Source: a virus. Taken from it: a DNA stretch of 22,382 nt. The DNA is taken from the IMG/VR virus record IMGVR_UViG_3300008448_000729, positions 1-22,382 of that record; one strand, given 5' to 3'. The position numbers and the translations under genes were made by a program. Within the stretch, counting starts at the first letter, position 1. The number at the start of each line of letters is the position of its first letter. This document shows, in pieces, positions 1 through 6,570 of the stretch. The notes below the pieces were generated by a model, which ran no database searches, had not been told where the DNA came from, and worked only from the letters and a program-made list of their open reading frames with translations.

Positions 1-294
1 ACCTAATACTTCTAATCTACCAACTTCTCTCTGGAATTCTGTTTGGGTCATATTCAGAGATATGCTATTATATGTCTTATCGTATTCTTTTTTAGCCTCT
101 TCTATATTAAAGTCGCCTTGTTTAGCTTTCTTATAATAAGGCATCTTAACTATAAAGTGGTTATAAGTAAGCATAGAAAGGCCGCCCTTTTCTTTTGCAT
201 TGTTTGCAATCTTCTCTGCACCCTTCATCCTGGTCTCTGCAAACTCTATGAAAGACTCTTTGATCTCTTTTAAAATGTCTAGAAGCTTTGTCAT
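1..294 (-). CDS. Partial phage protein (N-terminal 98 residues), function unknown
   Basis: An open frame starts at the ATG at 294-292 and runs off the left edge of the window, so only the N-terminus is visible. It begins MTKLLDILKEIKESF, an amphipathic helix, and continues as a charged, mostly helical protein with many K and E residues (for example KMPYYKKAKQGDFNIEEAKK). No catalytic motif is visible. The first ten residues end in L-K-E, like the N-terminal peptide of the P-loop kinase gene at 4976-5761; such peptides resemble T4 capsid-targeting sequences (inference). An ATATTTAT element lies 6 nt upstream of the start. It is the most downstream gene seen in the minus-strand block. The reading frame is well supported; the function is not recognised. 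Confidence 0.7.
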   Translation of the reverse strand, partial: MTKLLDILKEIKESFIEFAETRMKGAEKIANNAKEKGGLSMLTYNHFIVKMPYYKKAKQGDFNIEEAKKEYDKTYNSISLNMTQTEFQREVGRLEVLG

Positions 295-300
295 ATGAAT

Positions 301-308
301 ATAAATAT
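301..308 (-). promoter_or_regulatory. ATATTTAT element upstream of the gene starting at 294
   Basis: On the minus strand ATATTTAT ends 6 nt before the ATG at 294. The same octamer, in the same orientation relative to the gene, precedes five other start codons in the window. It could be a phage late promoter -10 element or a translation-initiation element; the sequence alone does not decide. Confidence 0.35.
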
Positions 309-309
309 C

Positions 310-930
310 TTAGTTTCCACTTTGATTTATATCGTAATAATAAGAGTCAGAATCCTCAGATACCCATCTATCTGAAACAGATTCCACATTTAATAGTTCA
401 GTATCTACTTTAATCATTTTAGGGTCTACTGGGAAGTCTTTAGTTATCCAATTAGAATCCTTCCAGTATATTCTATTATTAGGCATGCAAAGTAAATAGC
501 CATCATCGGCTACTAAGATATGACCGCATTTGTAGTCTGAGGGTTCATTTGAATAGGTATTATTCTGCCAATCTATTGTCATTAGATATGTTGCCCAGAC
601 AGTAGTTTTGTCTCTAAGTATAACTTTACATCTCTTGTCTCTCAAAAAGTCATACTTAATAACAGCAGCATCTGAGCCAAAACAATCCCAAAGCTGTTTA
701 AAATAGTAGGGTATATCTTTTGTTGGAGGCGTTATGTATATTTCAGACAGAGGAACTCTAGATCTGAGCATTCCATAATCTGTCATTACATGAAAGGTTA
801 GTATCTTAGAATCTACTGACTGTACTCCGAAAGCATAACAATTATGAAATGTATTATTATCTTTAGGATTTTTAGTAAAGTAAGATTGCTTTACAAGGCA
901 TTTAAATCCTTCTATATTATAATTTAGCAT
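310..930 (-). CDS. Conserved-looking phage protein of unknown function, 206 aa
   Basis: The ATG start at 930 follows the neighbouring gene's stop by 7 nt. The protein is rich in aromatic and polar residues (many Y, W, N, D) and looks like an all-beta soluble protein with no signal peptide or membrane segment. Visible features are a central segment with W-A-T-Y and T-I-D-W-Q, and an acidic tail (SEDSDSYYYDINQSGN). Cysteines are scattered without CxxC pairing. I do not recognise a family. Its place among genes for small basic or zinc-containing proteins suggests an accessory or virion-associated role, but this is only context. Confidence 0.7.
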   Translation of the reverse strand: MLNYNIEGFKCLVKQSYFTKNPKDNNTFHNCYAFGVQSVDSKILTFHVMTDYGMLRSRVPLSEIYITPPTKDIPYYFKQLWDCFGSDAAVIKYDFLRDKRCKVILRDKTTVWATYLMTIDWQNNTYSNEPSDYKCGHILVADDGYLLCMPNNRIYWKDSNWITKDFPVDPKMIKVDTELLNVESVSDRWVSEDSDSYYYDINQSGN

Positions 931-937
931 ATTATAT

Positions 938-1513
938 TTACCACTTTCTACAAGACCAATATCTGGCTTTCCATCTTGGTCCTGGATTAGTGTCGCAATG
1001 GTGTCTTGCTCTGAAACTCTTCCTACGAGCAGGAATGTTCTTTTTTATCTTCATGTTAGGGTCACCAAAGTTAACCTTAACAACGTTTCCCTTGTCATTC
1101 TTTACATAAACCTTGAACTTCTTAACGTCACCTCTCATAGGTTTACCTAGAGGCACTTTACGACCTTTATATTCTGCTTCTTGTAAAGAGTTGATATGCT
1201 CTCTTATATACTGAGCCAAACATTGTGGGCAGAATTCACCTTCGTTTAAATTCTCAATTGGCTTGTTATCATTTCCACATTTATGACAAATATATGGATC
1301 TTTTCCACCTTCTGAAACTTTCCAATCCCATCCACAATTTTTACAATGCACCACTTCTTCCTCTTCTAAACCAGCCTTAGCTAGTTTGTCATAGTATTTA
1401 GGGTCTTCTTTAATATGATCCATAGCTATCTTCAAAGCCAATTTAGGATCATCAGTATGTTCCATCTCGACTTCTATGCCTTTCTTTATTTGTTTAAGTA
1501 AGGCCTTATCCAT
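938..1513 (-). CDS. Zinc-finger phage protein with DUF5661-like N-terminus and conserved basic C-terminal domain
   Basis: Three parts are visible in 191 aa. Residues 1-50 form a short helical domain (EMEHTDD...ALKIAMDHIKEDPKYYDKLAKAG) that resembles the small phage family DUF5661 (from memory). Residues 56-98 hold zinc ligands C57/C60, C76/C79 and another CxxC at C95/C98. Residues 113-191 form a strongly basic domain starting EYKGRKVPLGKPMRGDVKKF and ending in RARHHCD...ARYWSCRKW, which I recognise as widespread in myovirus genomes without a known function. The border before this domain reads L110-Q-E112|A113, a T4 prohead-protease-like site; another, L-N-E91|G92, lies between the zinc fingers. 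The start codon overlaps the previous gene's stop as TAATG, suggesting coupled translation. The basic tail suggests nucleic-acid binding or a head-internal protein (inference). Confidence 0.85.
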   Translation of the reverse strand: MDKALLKQIKKGIEVEMEHTDDPKLALKIAMDHIKEDPKYYDKLAKAGLEEEEVVHCKNCGWDWKVSEGGKDPYICHKCGNDNKPIENLNEGEFCPQCLAQYIREHINSLQEAEYKGRKVPLGKPMRGDVKKFKVYVKNDKGNVVKVNFGDPNMKIKKNIPARRKSFRARHHCDTNPGPRWKARYWSCRKW

Positions 1514-1875
1514 TATTTCAAGAATTTAAGCTTATATTTAGTAGACTCAACAAGATTAACTACGTTGTCAATCTCATTCTGAATATATGAATCTTGTGGT
1601 ACTTTTGTCCTGATTGTCTCTACAAATTTAGAAAGTCCTTCAAAATACATAAGAGCATTATCGTCTTCTTTTATAGTGCCTTCCATTCTATATCCTTTCA
1701 AGATACCATAACGTCCTTGATAAGACTCAACTAGGCCGTCAATCAAATCTACGATCTCTTCATAATACTCTTGCAAAGCTTTGTGAGCAGCAAAAGAGTT
1801 TGTCTGTAAATGATAAACATGAGCCTGGTTGCGGCTTTGCATCAATGTGCCAATGAATAAAGCGTATGGGTCCAT
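1513..1875 (-). CDS. Dps/ferritin-like mini-protein (DUF5856-like), 120 aa
   Basis: A small helical protein whose first half reads like a Dps signature: AHVYHLQTNSFAAHKALQEY followed by a long acidic helix. H19, H31, D46 and E50 have the spacing 12, 15 and 4, identical to the ferroxidase ligands H31, H43, D58 and E62 of Listeria innocua Dps. The fifth ligand position (Dps D47) is Q35 here. At 120 aa it is shorter than typical Dps (about 150-170 aa). The second half, with FVETIRTKVPQDSYIQNEID, is a plausible further helix pair. In Dps proteins this site oxidises Fe(II) with peroxide and the dodecamer protects DNA. Phage homologues are, from memory, annotated only as DUF5856. Both ends overlap neighbours as TAATG, so it sits inside a translationally coupled string. 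Iron chemistry here is inferred. Confidence 0.8.
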   Translation of the reverse strand: MDPYALFIGTLMQSRNQAHVYHLQTNSFAAHKALQEYYEEIVDLIDGLVESYQGRYGILKGYRMEGTIKEDDNALMYFEGLSKFVETIRTKVPQDSYIQNEIDNVVNLVESTKYKLKFLK

Positions 1876-2504
1876 TATTTCTCTTTTTTATCTTCTTTCT
1901 TATCTTCTACTTTCTCAACGTTCTTTTTGCTCTTCTCGATCTTTTCCATTTTGCTCATAAGATCATCAATCTGAGCAGCGATCTTAGCAATATGTTCTTT
2001 ATGTTTAGAAGCACTCTTAGGATCTTCTTTAGCCATATCAACATGCTCTTTACGCTTCTTCTCAAGTTGGTCGATAGCCTTTTTCAACTTATCGCCTACT
2101 TTTCCTTTCTTCTCTTCAAGCTGGAAAGCTTCATCCATGCAAGATTTATATGCTTCAGCAGCAATTTCTTGCGCGTCTTCTGCAGTCGCATATACTGAAT
2201 GTACATCTTCCATACCTATGTTCAAAGGTTGAATTCCTTCTAGTGGATTAAATTCCATTACAAGATCAGCCTCTTTCATGTCAGCATGAGGCTTACGAAC
2301 AACATACATAGAAGCTATTTCTTTCTTTACTTTCTTAGGAAGACCTTTATGCTTAGTTGCAGCAAATGCTGTTACATCTTTAGGATCCATTGATTTAGCC
2401 ATAGATTTAGCTGCTTTCGAAGCTTCACCTGGCTTAACTGTACCTTTTTGTAGGGCGTGAACAAGCCCCATCAATTTTTGCTGCTGTTTAGATTTTGCTG
2501 GCAT
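1875..2504 (-). CDS. DUF3008-like small basic protein with charged coiled-coil tail, 209 aa
   Basis: The N-terminus MPAKSKQQQKLMGLVHALQK, followed by AAKSMAKSM and AATKHKGLPKKV, matches the DUF3008 family found in phages and bacteria, whose function is unknown. I chose the ATG at 2504 because the family signature begins exactly there; a TTG at 2534 would overlap the upstream gene and add non-conserved residues. Residues from about 135 on are extremely K/E-rich and form a likely long coiled coil ending in KKEDKKEK. A site reading M-K-E|A-D lies in the middle. An ATATTTAT element sits 19 nt upstream, overlapping the previous stop. Its high charge and its neighbours suggest a DNA- or capsid-associated protein, but this is inference. 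Confidence 0.85.
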   Translation of the reverse strand: MPAKSKQQQKLMGLVHALQKGTVKPGEASKAAKSMAKSMDPKDVTAFAATKHKGLPKKVKKEIASMYVVRKPHADMKEADLVMEFNPLEGIQPLNIGMEDVHSVYATAEDAQEIAAEAYKSCMDEAFQLEEKKGKVGDKLKKAIDQLEKKRKEHVDMAKEDPKSASKHKEHIAKIAAQIDDLMSKMEKIEKSKKNVEKVEDKKEDKKEK

Positions 2505-2520
2505 ATACTCTAACGATTTA

Positions 2521-3099
2521 CTAATAAATATCAAACTTTTTCCATTCCTCGATTCTGTCTTTTAGCTCTTTATAAATAGTACTCTTATCTCCACCAGACC
2601 AGTTTTCTATATCACCTTGTTCAGAAACATAAGTATCCTTCTCTTCAAGCCAGGATTCAAGAGCTCTTTCAAAGTCTTCTAGGCTAGCATTCTTGTTAGA
2701 GTTTAGGATATTTTTCTGGTATTCGTCAAACTTACCTTCAATTTTGAGTTTAGCCTCCATCTCAATAACACAGTCTAAACACATTTTATGTATAGAATAC
2801 ATCTTCTTATTGAGCTCATCAGACTTCATAGGCTTTTTGCAACATGGACAAGTAAGTGGAAGACTAATCAAATGTTTAAACTTGTCTAGCTTTGTAATAG
2901 ACTGTTTAATGCCATTCTTTATAGTCCAAGGTTTACCACCCTCTTCCCAGATATCACCTTCTTTATGATCTTGATTTTGTTTTTCGTATCCTGCTTGGAT
3001 TTGAGTTCTATCACCAGTTTTACCAGTGATAATGTTTCTCATCCTTTGAACGTCTTTTTTTGAAAACTCTTTCTTTAACGTAGACTCTTTTGGTACCAT
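2521..3099 (-). CDS. Conserved phage protein with a central zinc ribbon, 192 aa
   Basis: It begins MVPKESTLKKEFSKKDVQRM, continues MRNIITGKTGD and WEEGGKPWTIKNGIKQSITK, and then has a four-cysteine zinc ribbon: C84/C87 and C107/C110, with H104 nearby. This arrangement is familiar from many large tailed-phage genomes, where it is annotated only as a hypothetical protein. The N-terminal third is basic and the C-terminal third (WLEEKDTYVSEQGDIENWSG) is acidic. The ATG at 3099 lies 12 nt after the stop of the upstream gene. A structural-metal or nucleic-acid-binding role is likely from the ribbon, but no enzyme motif is visible. Confidence 0.85.
   Translation of the reverse strand: MVPKESTLKKEFSKKDVQRMRNIITGKTGDRTQIQAGYEKQNQDHKEGDIWEEGGKPWTIKNGIKQSITKLDKFKHLISLPLTCPCCKKPMKSDELNKKMYSIHKMCLDCVIEMEAKLKIEGKFDEYQKNILNSNKNASLEDFERALESWLEEKDTYVSEQGDIENWSGGDKSTIYKELKDRIEEWKKFDIY
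2524..2531 (-). promoter_or_regulatory. ATATTTAT element upstream of the DUF3008-like gene
   Basis: The octamer overlaps the last codons of the upstream gene and ends 19 nt before the ATG at 2504. It belongs to the same recurring set as the other elements listed here. Confidence 0.3.
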
Positions 3100-3111
3100 A
3101 ACATTATTTTA

Positions 3112-4392
3112 TTATTCTATTTCAATCTTTTTTAATACTTCTGCATCGATATATCTAGGGAGTATTTGCTTGTATATTCTACTACGTTTTTCAGAAGTTC
3201 CTTTAATTACAATCTTATTTATATATTTTTTGTACTCGTAATAAAACTTATTAATTATACTAGACACTGTCTCAAGAATATTTTTAGCATCTCCTTTACC
3301 AGTCATTTGAAACGTATCTATTTTATGAAAGTCTCCTGCATCTAAACCAAATGATACTTCAAAATCTCCAGCCTTTTCCATTGAAGATATTTCAACTCTA
3401 TATTTGTTTTCTTTTGTTTTAAAAGTATACTCAACAGTTATTAAGCTGTTGTCTTCCTCATCACGCACAATGTCATATTTTGAAAATGGATAACTAACCT
3501 CATTTAATCTGAACTTACTTAATATATCTTTAGTTTTATCTATATCTTTATGCATGATTGCAATACCACCTAATGCTTTCCAAGGAGCTAGGTTTGGCCA
3601 ATAGTCGTCTATCAACATAGAGTTCTTTGGGTCTGCAGTCATCATGGAATGCTTATCTCCTGTCTGAGCAAATAATATCTTCTTAGGCTGAGGATTTAGA
3701 TTGTTCTTAATCCACTCTTGCTTTCCTTCTTTAGCGTATTTAAATTTACTAGGGCTAGTTAATATGTATGGCTTATACTTACCTATGATAGACCATAGTT
3801 CTTGGCCACCAGGCATCCATTTCATTTTGCTCCAAAATTCAATACCAGCTTCATTTACAGCGTCTTCAAATGCCTTTGCCCCTTTTTCTCCATAATATTC
3901 TCTAGGCATAACACCATAGAAGTGTTCGAACCTTTCATCAAAGTCACATAACACTCCGTCCATATCACAATAGATTTGTAGACCTCTACTATTCTCTACT
4001 TCATAAATCTGTTTAAGAGTAGGAAGTAGATGCTCGTAGATCATCTCATTGTTTTTACCAAAGTCTCGCATCATGATACCAGCTAGAGAATTAGCTTGAT
4101 TTTCTATATGTGAACCAGTCTTACCAGAATCTGGTTTTATCATATTGAGCTCTCTTTGTCTATGGTGAACTAGCTCATGACCTAATGTTCTAAGTATATC
4201 AGCTAAATTACGATTGCCTGTATACACTTCTATATTACCAGAGTCTGGATTATACTGTCCAAAGCTTTTTCTATCTACAGCCCAATCACGATCGTTTGTA
4301 AACCCTATTTGTGGTAGTTGATTTATATCTAGTTTCAATTTACAAAACTGTATAAACTCTTCTATTATATTATTTCTTTGTTCGAGTGTCAT
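3112..4392 (-). CDS. Three-module fusion: HExxH metalloprotease-like, 5'(3')-deoxyribonucleotidase-like HAD phosphatase, and phage C-terminal domain
   Basis: Module 1 (residues 1-125) has a zincin motif H72-E-L-V-H76 and a downstream E97 in ENQAN that could be the third zinc ligand; it resembles small SprT/wss-type metallopeptidases. Module 2 (about 138-290) is a HAD phosphatase of the NT5C type: D143-M-D145-G-V, T212 in ILTSP, K224 before EWIKNNL, and D262-D263 in LIDDYWPN, so all four HAD motifs are present. Such enzymes dephosphorylate (deoxy)nucleoside monophosphates. Module 3 (about 299-426) is an alpha/beta domain (YTFKTKENKYRVEI, KGDAKNILETVSSIINKF) recurring in phage proteins of unknown function. 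The linkers carry I129-Y-E131|V and L296-N-E298|V, prohead-protease-like sites. The gene overlaps its upstream neighbour as ATGA. Assignment of modules 1 and 2 is firm; their substrates are inferred. Confidence 0.85.
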   Translation of the reverse strand: MTLEQRNNIIEEFIQFCKLKLDINQLPQIGFTNDRDWAVDRKSFGQYNPDSGNIEVYTGNRNLADILRTLGHELVHHRQRELNMIKPDSGKTGSHIENQANSLAGIMMRDFGKNNEMIYEHLLPTLKQIYEVENSRGLQIYCDMDGVLCDFDERFEHFYGVMPREYYGEKGAKAFEDAVNEAGIEFWSKMKWMPGGQELWSIIGKYKPYILTSPSKFKYAKEGKQEWIKNNLNPQPKKILFAQTGDKHSMMTADPKNSMLIDDYWPNLAPWKALGGIAIMHKDIDKTKDILSKFRLNEVSYPFSKYDIVRDEEDNSLITVEYTFKTKENKYRVEISSMEKAGDFEVSFGLDAGDFHKIDTFQMTGKGDAKNILETVSSIINKFYYEYKKYINKIVIKGTSEKRSRIYKQILPRYIDAEVLKKIEIE

Positions 4393-4979
4393 TTTAATAT
4401 TTTCAATAGTCTACCAAATATATCTTTAGCCGCTCCTTTATTGTAAGCAGAATCAGGTATAAATTTAGCAAACTCCTCAAAGTTACCTGTCTTAATGGCT
4501 GCTCTCATTTGAGTGGCACTGATTCTACCAAACTGATTTGGTATTACTTCTTTTCTAACTCTGTTAGGGAACCTTTTTTGTATTGAATCAAAGTAACCTA
4601 TGCCTTCAACTTCTTCAGCTCCGCCTGCAACGTAGATTGGGTCAACATCTGGATTCTCTGCCATAAAAGTAAAAATGTCTTTTATAGGAGTTGATTCTTT
4701 AGATATACTAACTGATATTTTAGGATTAGGCTCTGCTTTAAGATACTCTTGCCATATATAAAGAGAGTCTTCAGGAGTGATACCATACTTAGTTACATTA
4801 GATATAATAACATAAACCTTATTGATATAAGGCTTGGATGCTAAATACTTTGCTGCTTCAAAATGTCCTTTGTGAGGTGGCTTAAATTTACCAGGGTAAA
4901 AGCAAGGTCCTACATCAGGAGACGCCTCTCTTAATAAGTCTTCTACTACTTGCCTACCTATTTTTTCTACGTCTATCAT
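4389..4979 (-). CDS. HxGH nucleotidyltransferase, NMN adenylyltransferase-like (NadM/NadR type)
   Basis: The 196-aa protein has the nucleotidyltransferase signature F-Y-P-G-K-F-K-P-P-H36-K-G-H39 near the start and the second motif I153-S-A-T-Q-M-R159 near the end. These are the alpha-phosphate and triphosphate binding motifs of the NMNAT/cytidylyltransferase superfamily. An NMN adenylyltransferase would make NAD+ from NMN and ATP. Other members (pantetheine-phosphate or glycerol-phosphate transferases) cannot be excluded. The first 18 residues form an amphipathic helix ending L16-R-E18|A19, before the core fold, and look like a removable capsid-targeting peptide (inference). It overlaps both neighbours by 4 nt (ATGA), so it is tightly co-expressed with the P-loop kinase and the phosphatase fusion. 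Confidence 0.85.
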   Translation of the reverse strand: MIDVEKIGRQVVEDLLREASPDVGPCFYPGKFKPPHKGHFEAAKYLASKPYINKVYVIISNVTKYGITPEDSLYIWQEYLKAEPNPKISVSISKESTPIKDIFTFMAENPDVDPIYVAGGAEEVEGIGYFDSIQKRFPNRVRKEVIPNQFGRISATQMRAAIKTGNFEEFAKFIPDSAYNKGAAKDIFGRLLKILK

Positions 4980-5761
4980 GATTTAATAAATGATTTTGCT
5001 TTGCTAACAACACTAGAAATGTCTTGTGATTTTAGTTGCGAAACCTGCTTCTCTATATCTCCAAACTGGTCAGATAATATATCGATTTGCTTATCTACTA
5101 AAGCTTTAGACTTGGCTATCTCTTCAGGAGTCTTTTGCTTGGTAGGGTCCTTTTTAAAAGTAGACTTAAACTGTCCTGATGATAAAAGCTGCTCAAAGAA
5201 CTCTTTTAACTTGCCAGACTTATAGGCATTTTCAAATTCACCTACCATCTTCGTCTCTTCATCAGAACCGCCTGTTTGTACCAAATAGAATTGATCTCCA
5301 AACATTTTCTTATATGTCTCAATGTTCTTGTATACATTGTTCCAACTAGAAAGAACTCCTACCGTTGGCACCCTTCTCTCTCTTTTAAAGTTACGAAGGA
5401 AGCTAACAATAGGATTAGTATATACCATGACCATCATTACATCATATCCATCATTTTTAATACCAGATATCCGGTCAACATTAGTTGCGGTAGTATCGTA
5501 CAAGAAGTTATTTCCTGATTTTATGGCATTAGGAAGGTCTTGCTTATCAATCTGAATAGATGCCTTTGCCAGATTGTTATACATAGGACTGTCTTTGTCC
5601 TCCACATATTTATCTGCATTAAGTTCTACCCAGTCATATTTTTGTAGGTCTGGTTTGATCTGTCTAACAAAAGTGGATTTGCCAGCACCGGCACCGCCGG
5701 CCATTATAATAGCCTTTTTGTCGAATTTGGCTTCCAATAATAAGTCTAGTAGCTTTATCAT
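4976..5761 (-). CDS. Zeta-toxin-like P-loop kinase, 261 aa
   Basis: A Walker A loop, A21-G-G-A-G-A-G-K28-S-T30, follows the first beta strand (KKAIIMAGG). N48-A-D50 downstream is in the position of the catalytic or substrate-binding acid of zeta-type kinases, and a basic lid-like stretch (RNFKRERRVP) lies at about 113-122. Zeta toxins phosphorylate UDP-N-acetylglucosamine; phage and other relatives phosphorylate nucleosides, sugars or polynucleotide ends, so the substrate is open. Residues 170-261 are a charged helical extension. The N-terminal MIKLLDLLLE|A ends in L-L-E|A, the T4 prohead-protease consensus. No antitoxin-like gene adjoins it, which argues against a toxin-antitoxin pair. It overlaps the next gene by 4 nt. 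Confidence 0.85.
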   Translation of the reverse strand: MIKLLDLLLEAKFDKKAIIMAGGAGAGKSTFVRQIKPDLQKYDWVELNADKYVEDKDSPMYNNLAKASIQIDKQDLPNAIKSGNNFLYDTTATNVDRISGIKNDGYDVMMVMVYTNPIVSFLRNFKRERRVPTVGVLSSWNNVYKNIETYKKMFGDQFYLVQTGGSDEETKMVGEFENAYKSGKLKEFFEQLLSSGQFKSTFKKDPTKQKTPEEIAKSKALVDKQIDILSDQFGDIEKQVSQLKSQDISSVVSKAKSFIKS

Positions 5762-5768
5762 ACTACTA

Positions 5769-5776
5769 ATAAATAT
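5769..5776 (-). promoter_or_regulatory. ATATTTAT element upstream of the P-loop kinase gene
   Basis: On the minus strand the octamer ends 7 nt before the ATG at 5761, and its first base is the last base of the upstream gene's TAA stop. It has the same orientation and a similar distance as the elements at 301-308 and 7500-7507. Confidence 0.35.
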
Positions 5777-6570
5777 TAATTACCAAGTTTAACAGTATTC
5801 GGAAGAGTGAGCAGTTCTATATCAGTTTCCGGATGCATGATCTTGTATGTCTCATATGTATGTATGAACATATCAAAGTACTCGTCTACAGTCTTCTTGC
5901 CTTCAATTATTTCCCAACCGGCTCCTTGCATTTTTTTGCCACTTTTGTCCGGACCTCGTTTTGTAGATTTAAGCCATATGATACCGTTACGATCCACTTT
6001 TTGGAGGTATTTTTCTTCATAGGCTTTAGTGTAGGCTGCCATTTGTAAGTAGTAGCTTTCATGAACTGAGTTTGATGTTTTGATATCTAATAGCCACTTC
6101 TCTCCATTTATATCAACTAAAAGGTCTAAGGTTCCAGAATACTTATGAGTATCAGAATACATAAACTCTTCCGATAAAAGAAGCGTAGGTTTATAAGTTG
6201 TCCAAAAATCTGTAAAGCCAAGGATCATCTTCCATACGTGGGTATGATAGTTTACCTTGCCATCTGATTCGATCCACCTGATCTCCTCACCTCGTAAGAA
6301 TTTTTCGACTGCTGTATGGACCTGAGTTCCCTCATCACCAGCGCGGCGCATAACAATATCAGCATTGTGCCCCATATCTTTAAGCCAAGTTTCAAAGAAG
6401 TATCCTTTAGGGAAATAGCTAAGGATAGTAGTGACTGACGGGTAAAAAACCCCTGGAGATCTTTGATAGAATCTTGAATCATGCAATGTGATTTGTCTTA
6501 GTTCAGGATCTGTTTCTACAATTCTTCTTAAGAACTTGTCTCTGTGTATGTTCTTATTTTGCTCGATCAT
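5776..6570 (-). CDS. PD-(D/E)XK nuclease (RecB/Cas4-like exonuclease), 264 aa
   Basis: Motifs of the RecB/Cas4 nuclease branch occur in order: H85 in the helix EGTQVHTAVEK, an acidic pair E134/E135, G-T-L-D149-L-L, then L-D162-I-K164-T, and Q176-M-A-A-Y180. The D, D-x-K and QxxxY residues form the metal-dependent nuclease site and its flanking motif. There is no four-cysteine cluster like that of classical Cas4, so an iron-sulfur centre is unlikely. Its placement directly downstream of the primase (ATGA overlap) suggests a job in phage DNA replication or recombination, or in host DNA breakdown. The family call is solid; whether it acts on 5' or 3' ends cannot be read from the sequence. Confidence 0.9.
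   Translation of the reverse strand: MIEQNKNIHRDKFLRRIVETDPELRQITLHDSRFYQRSPGVFYPSVTTILSYFPKGYFFETWLKDMGHNADIVMRRAGDEGTQVHTAVEKFLRGEEIRWIESDGKVNYHTHVWKMILGFTDFWTTYKPTLLLSEEFMYSDTHKYSGTLDLLVDINGEKWLLDIKTSNSVHESYYLQMAAYTKAYEEKYLQKVDRNGIIWLKSTKRGPDKSGKKMQGAGWEIIEGKKTVDEYFDMFIHTYETYKIMHPETDIELLTLPNTVKLGN

Noticed and set aside
43-273. Plus-strand ORF of 76 codons opposite the truncated gene at 1-294, and similar opposite-strand frames elsewhere.
   Set aside because: They mirror real genes in other frames, have composition typical of antisense frames (rich in F, I, L, S), and break the gene layout.
2505-2534. Extended start of the DUF3008-like gene at a TTG at 2534.
   Set aside because: The family signature MPAKSK starts exactly at the ATG at 2504, and the longer form overlaps the upstream gene.
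4976-5761. Toxin-antitoxin system based on the zeta-toxin-like kinase.
   Set aside because: No epsilon-like or other antitoxin gene adjoins it; neighbours are enzymes in a coupled phage operon, and phages often use this fold for nucleotide or polynucleotide kinases.
5776-6570. Cas4 of a CRISPR adaptation module.
   Set aside because: There is no cysteine cluster, no cas1/cas2 and no repeat array in the window; linkage to primase points to replication or recombination.
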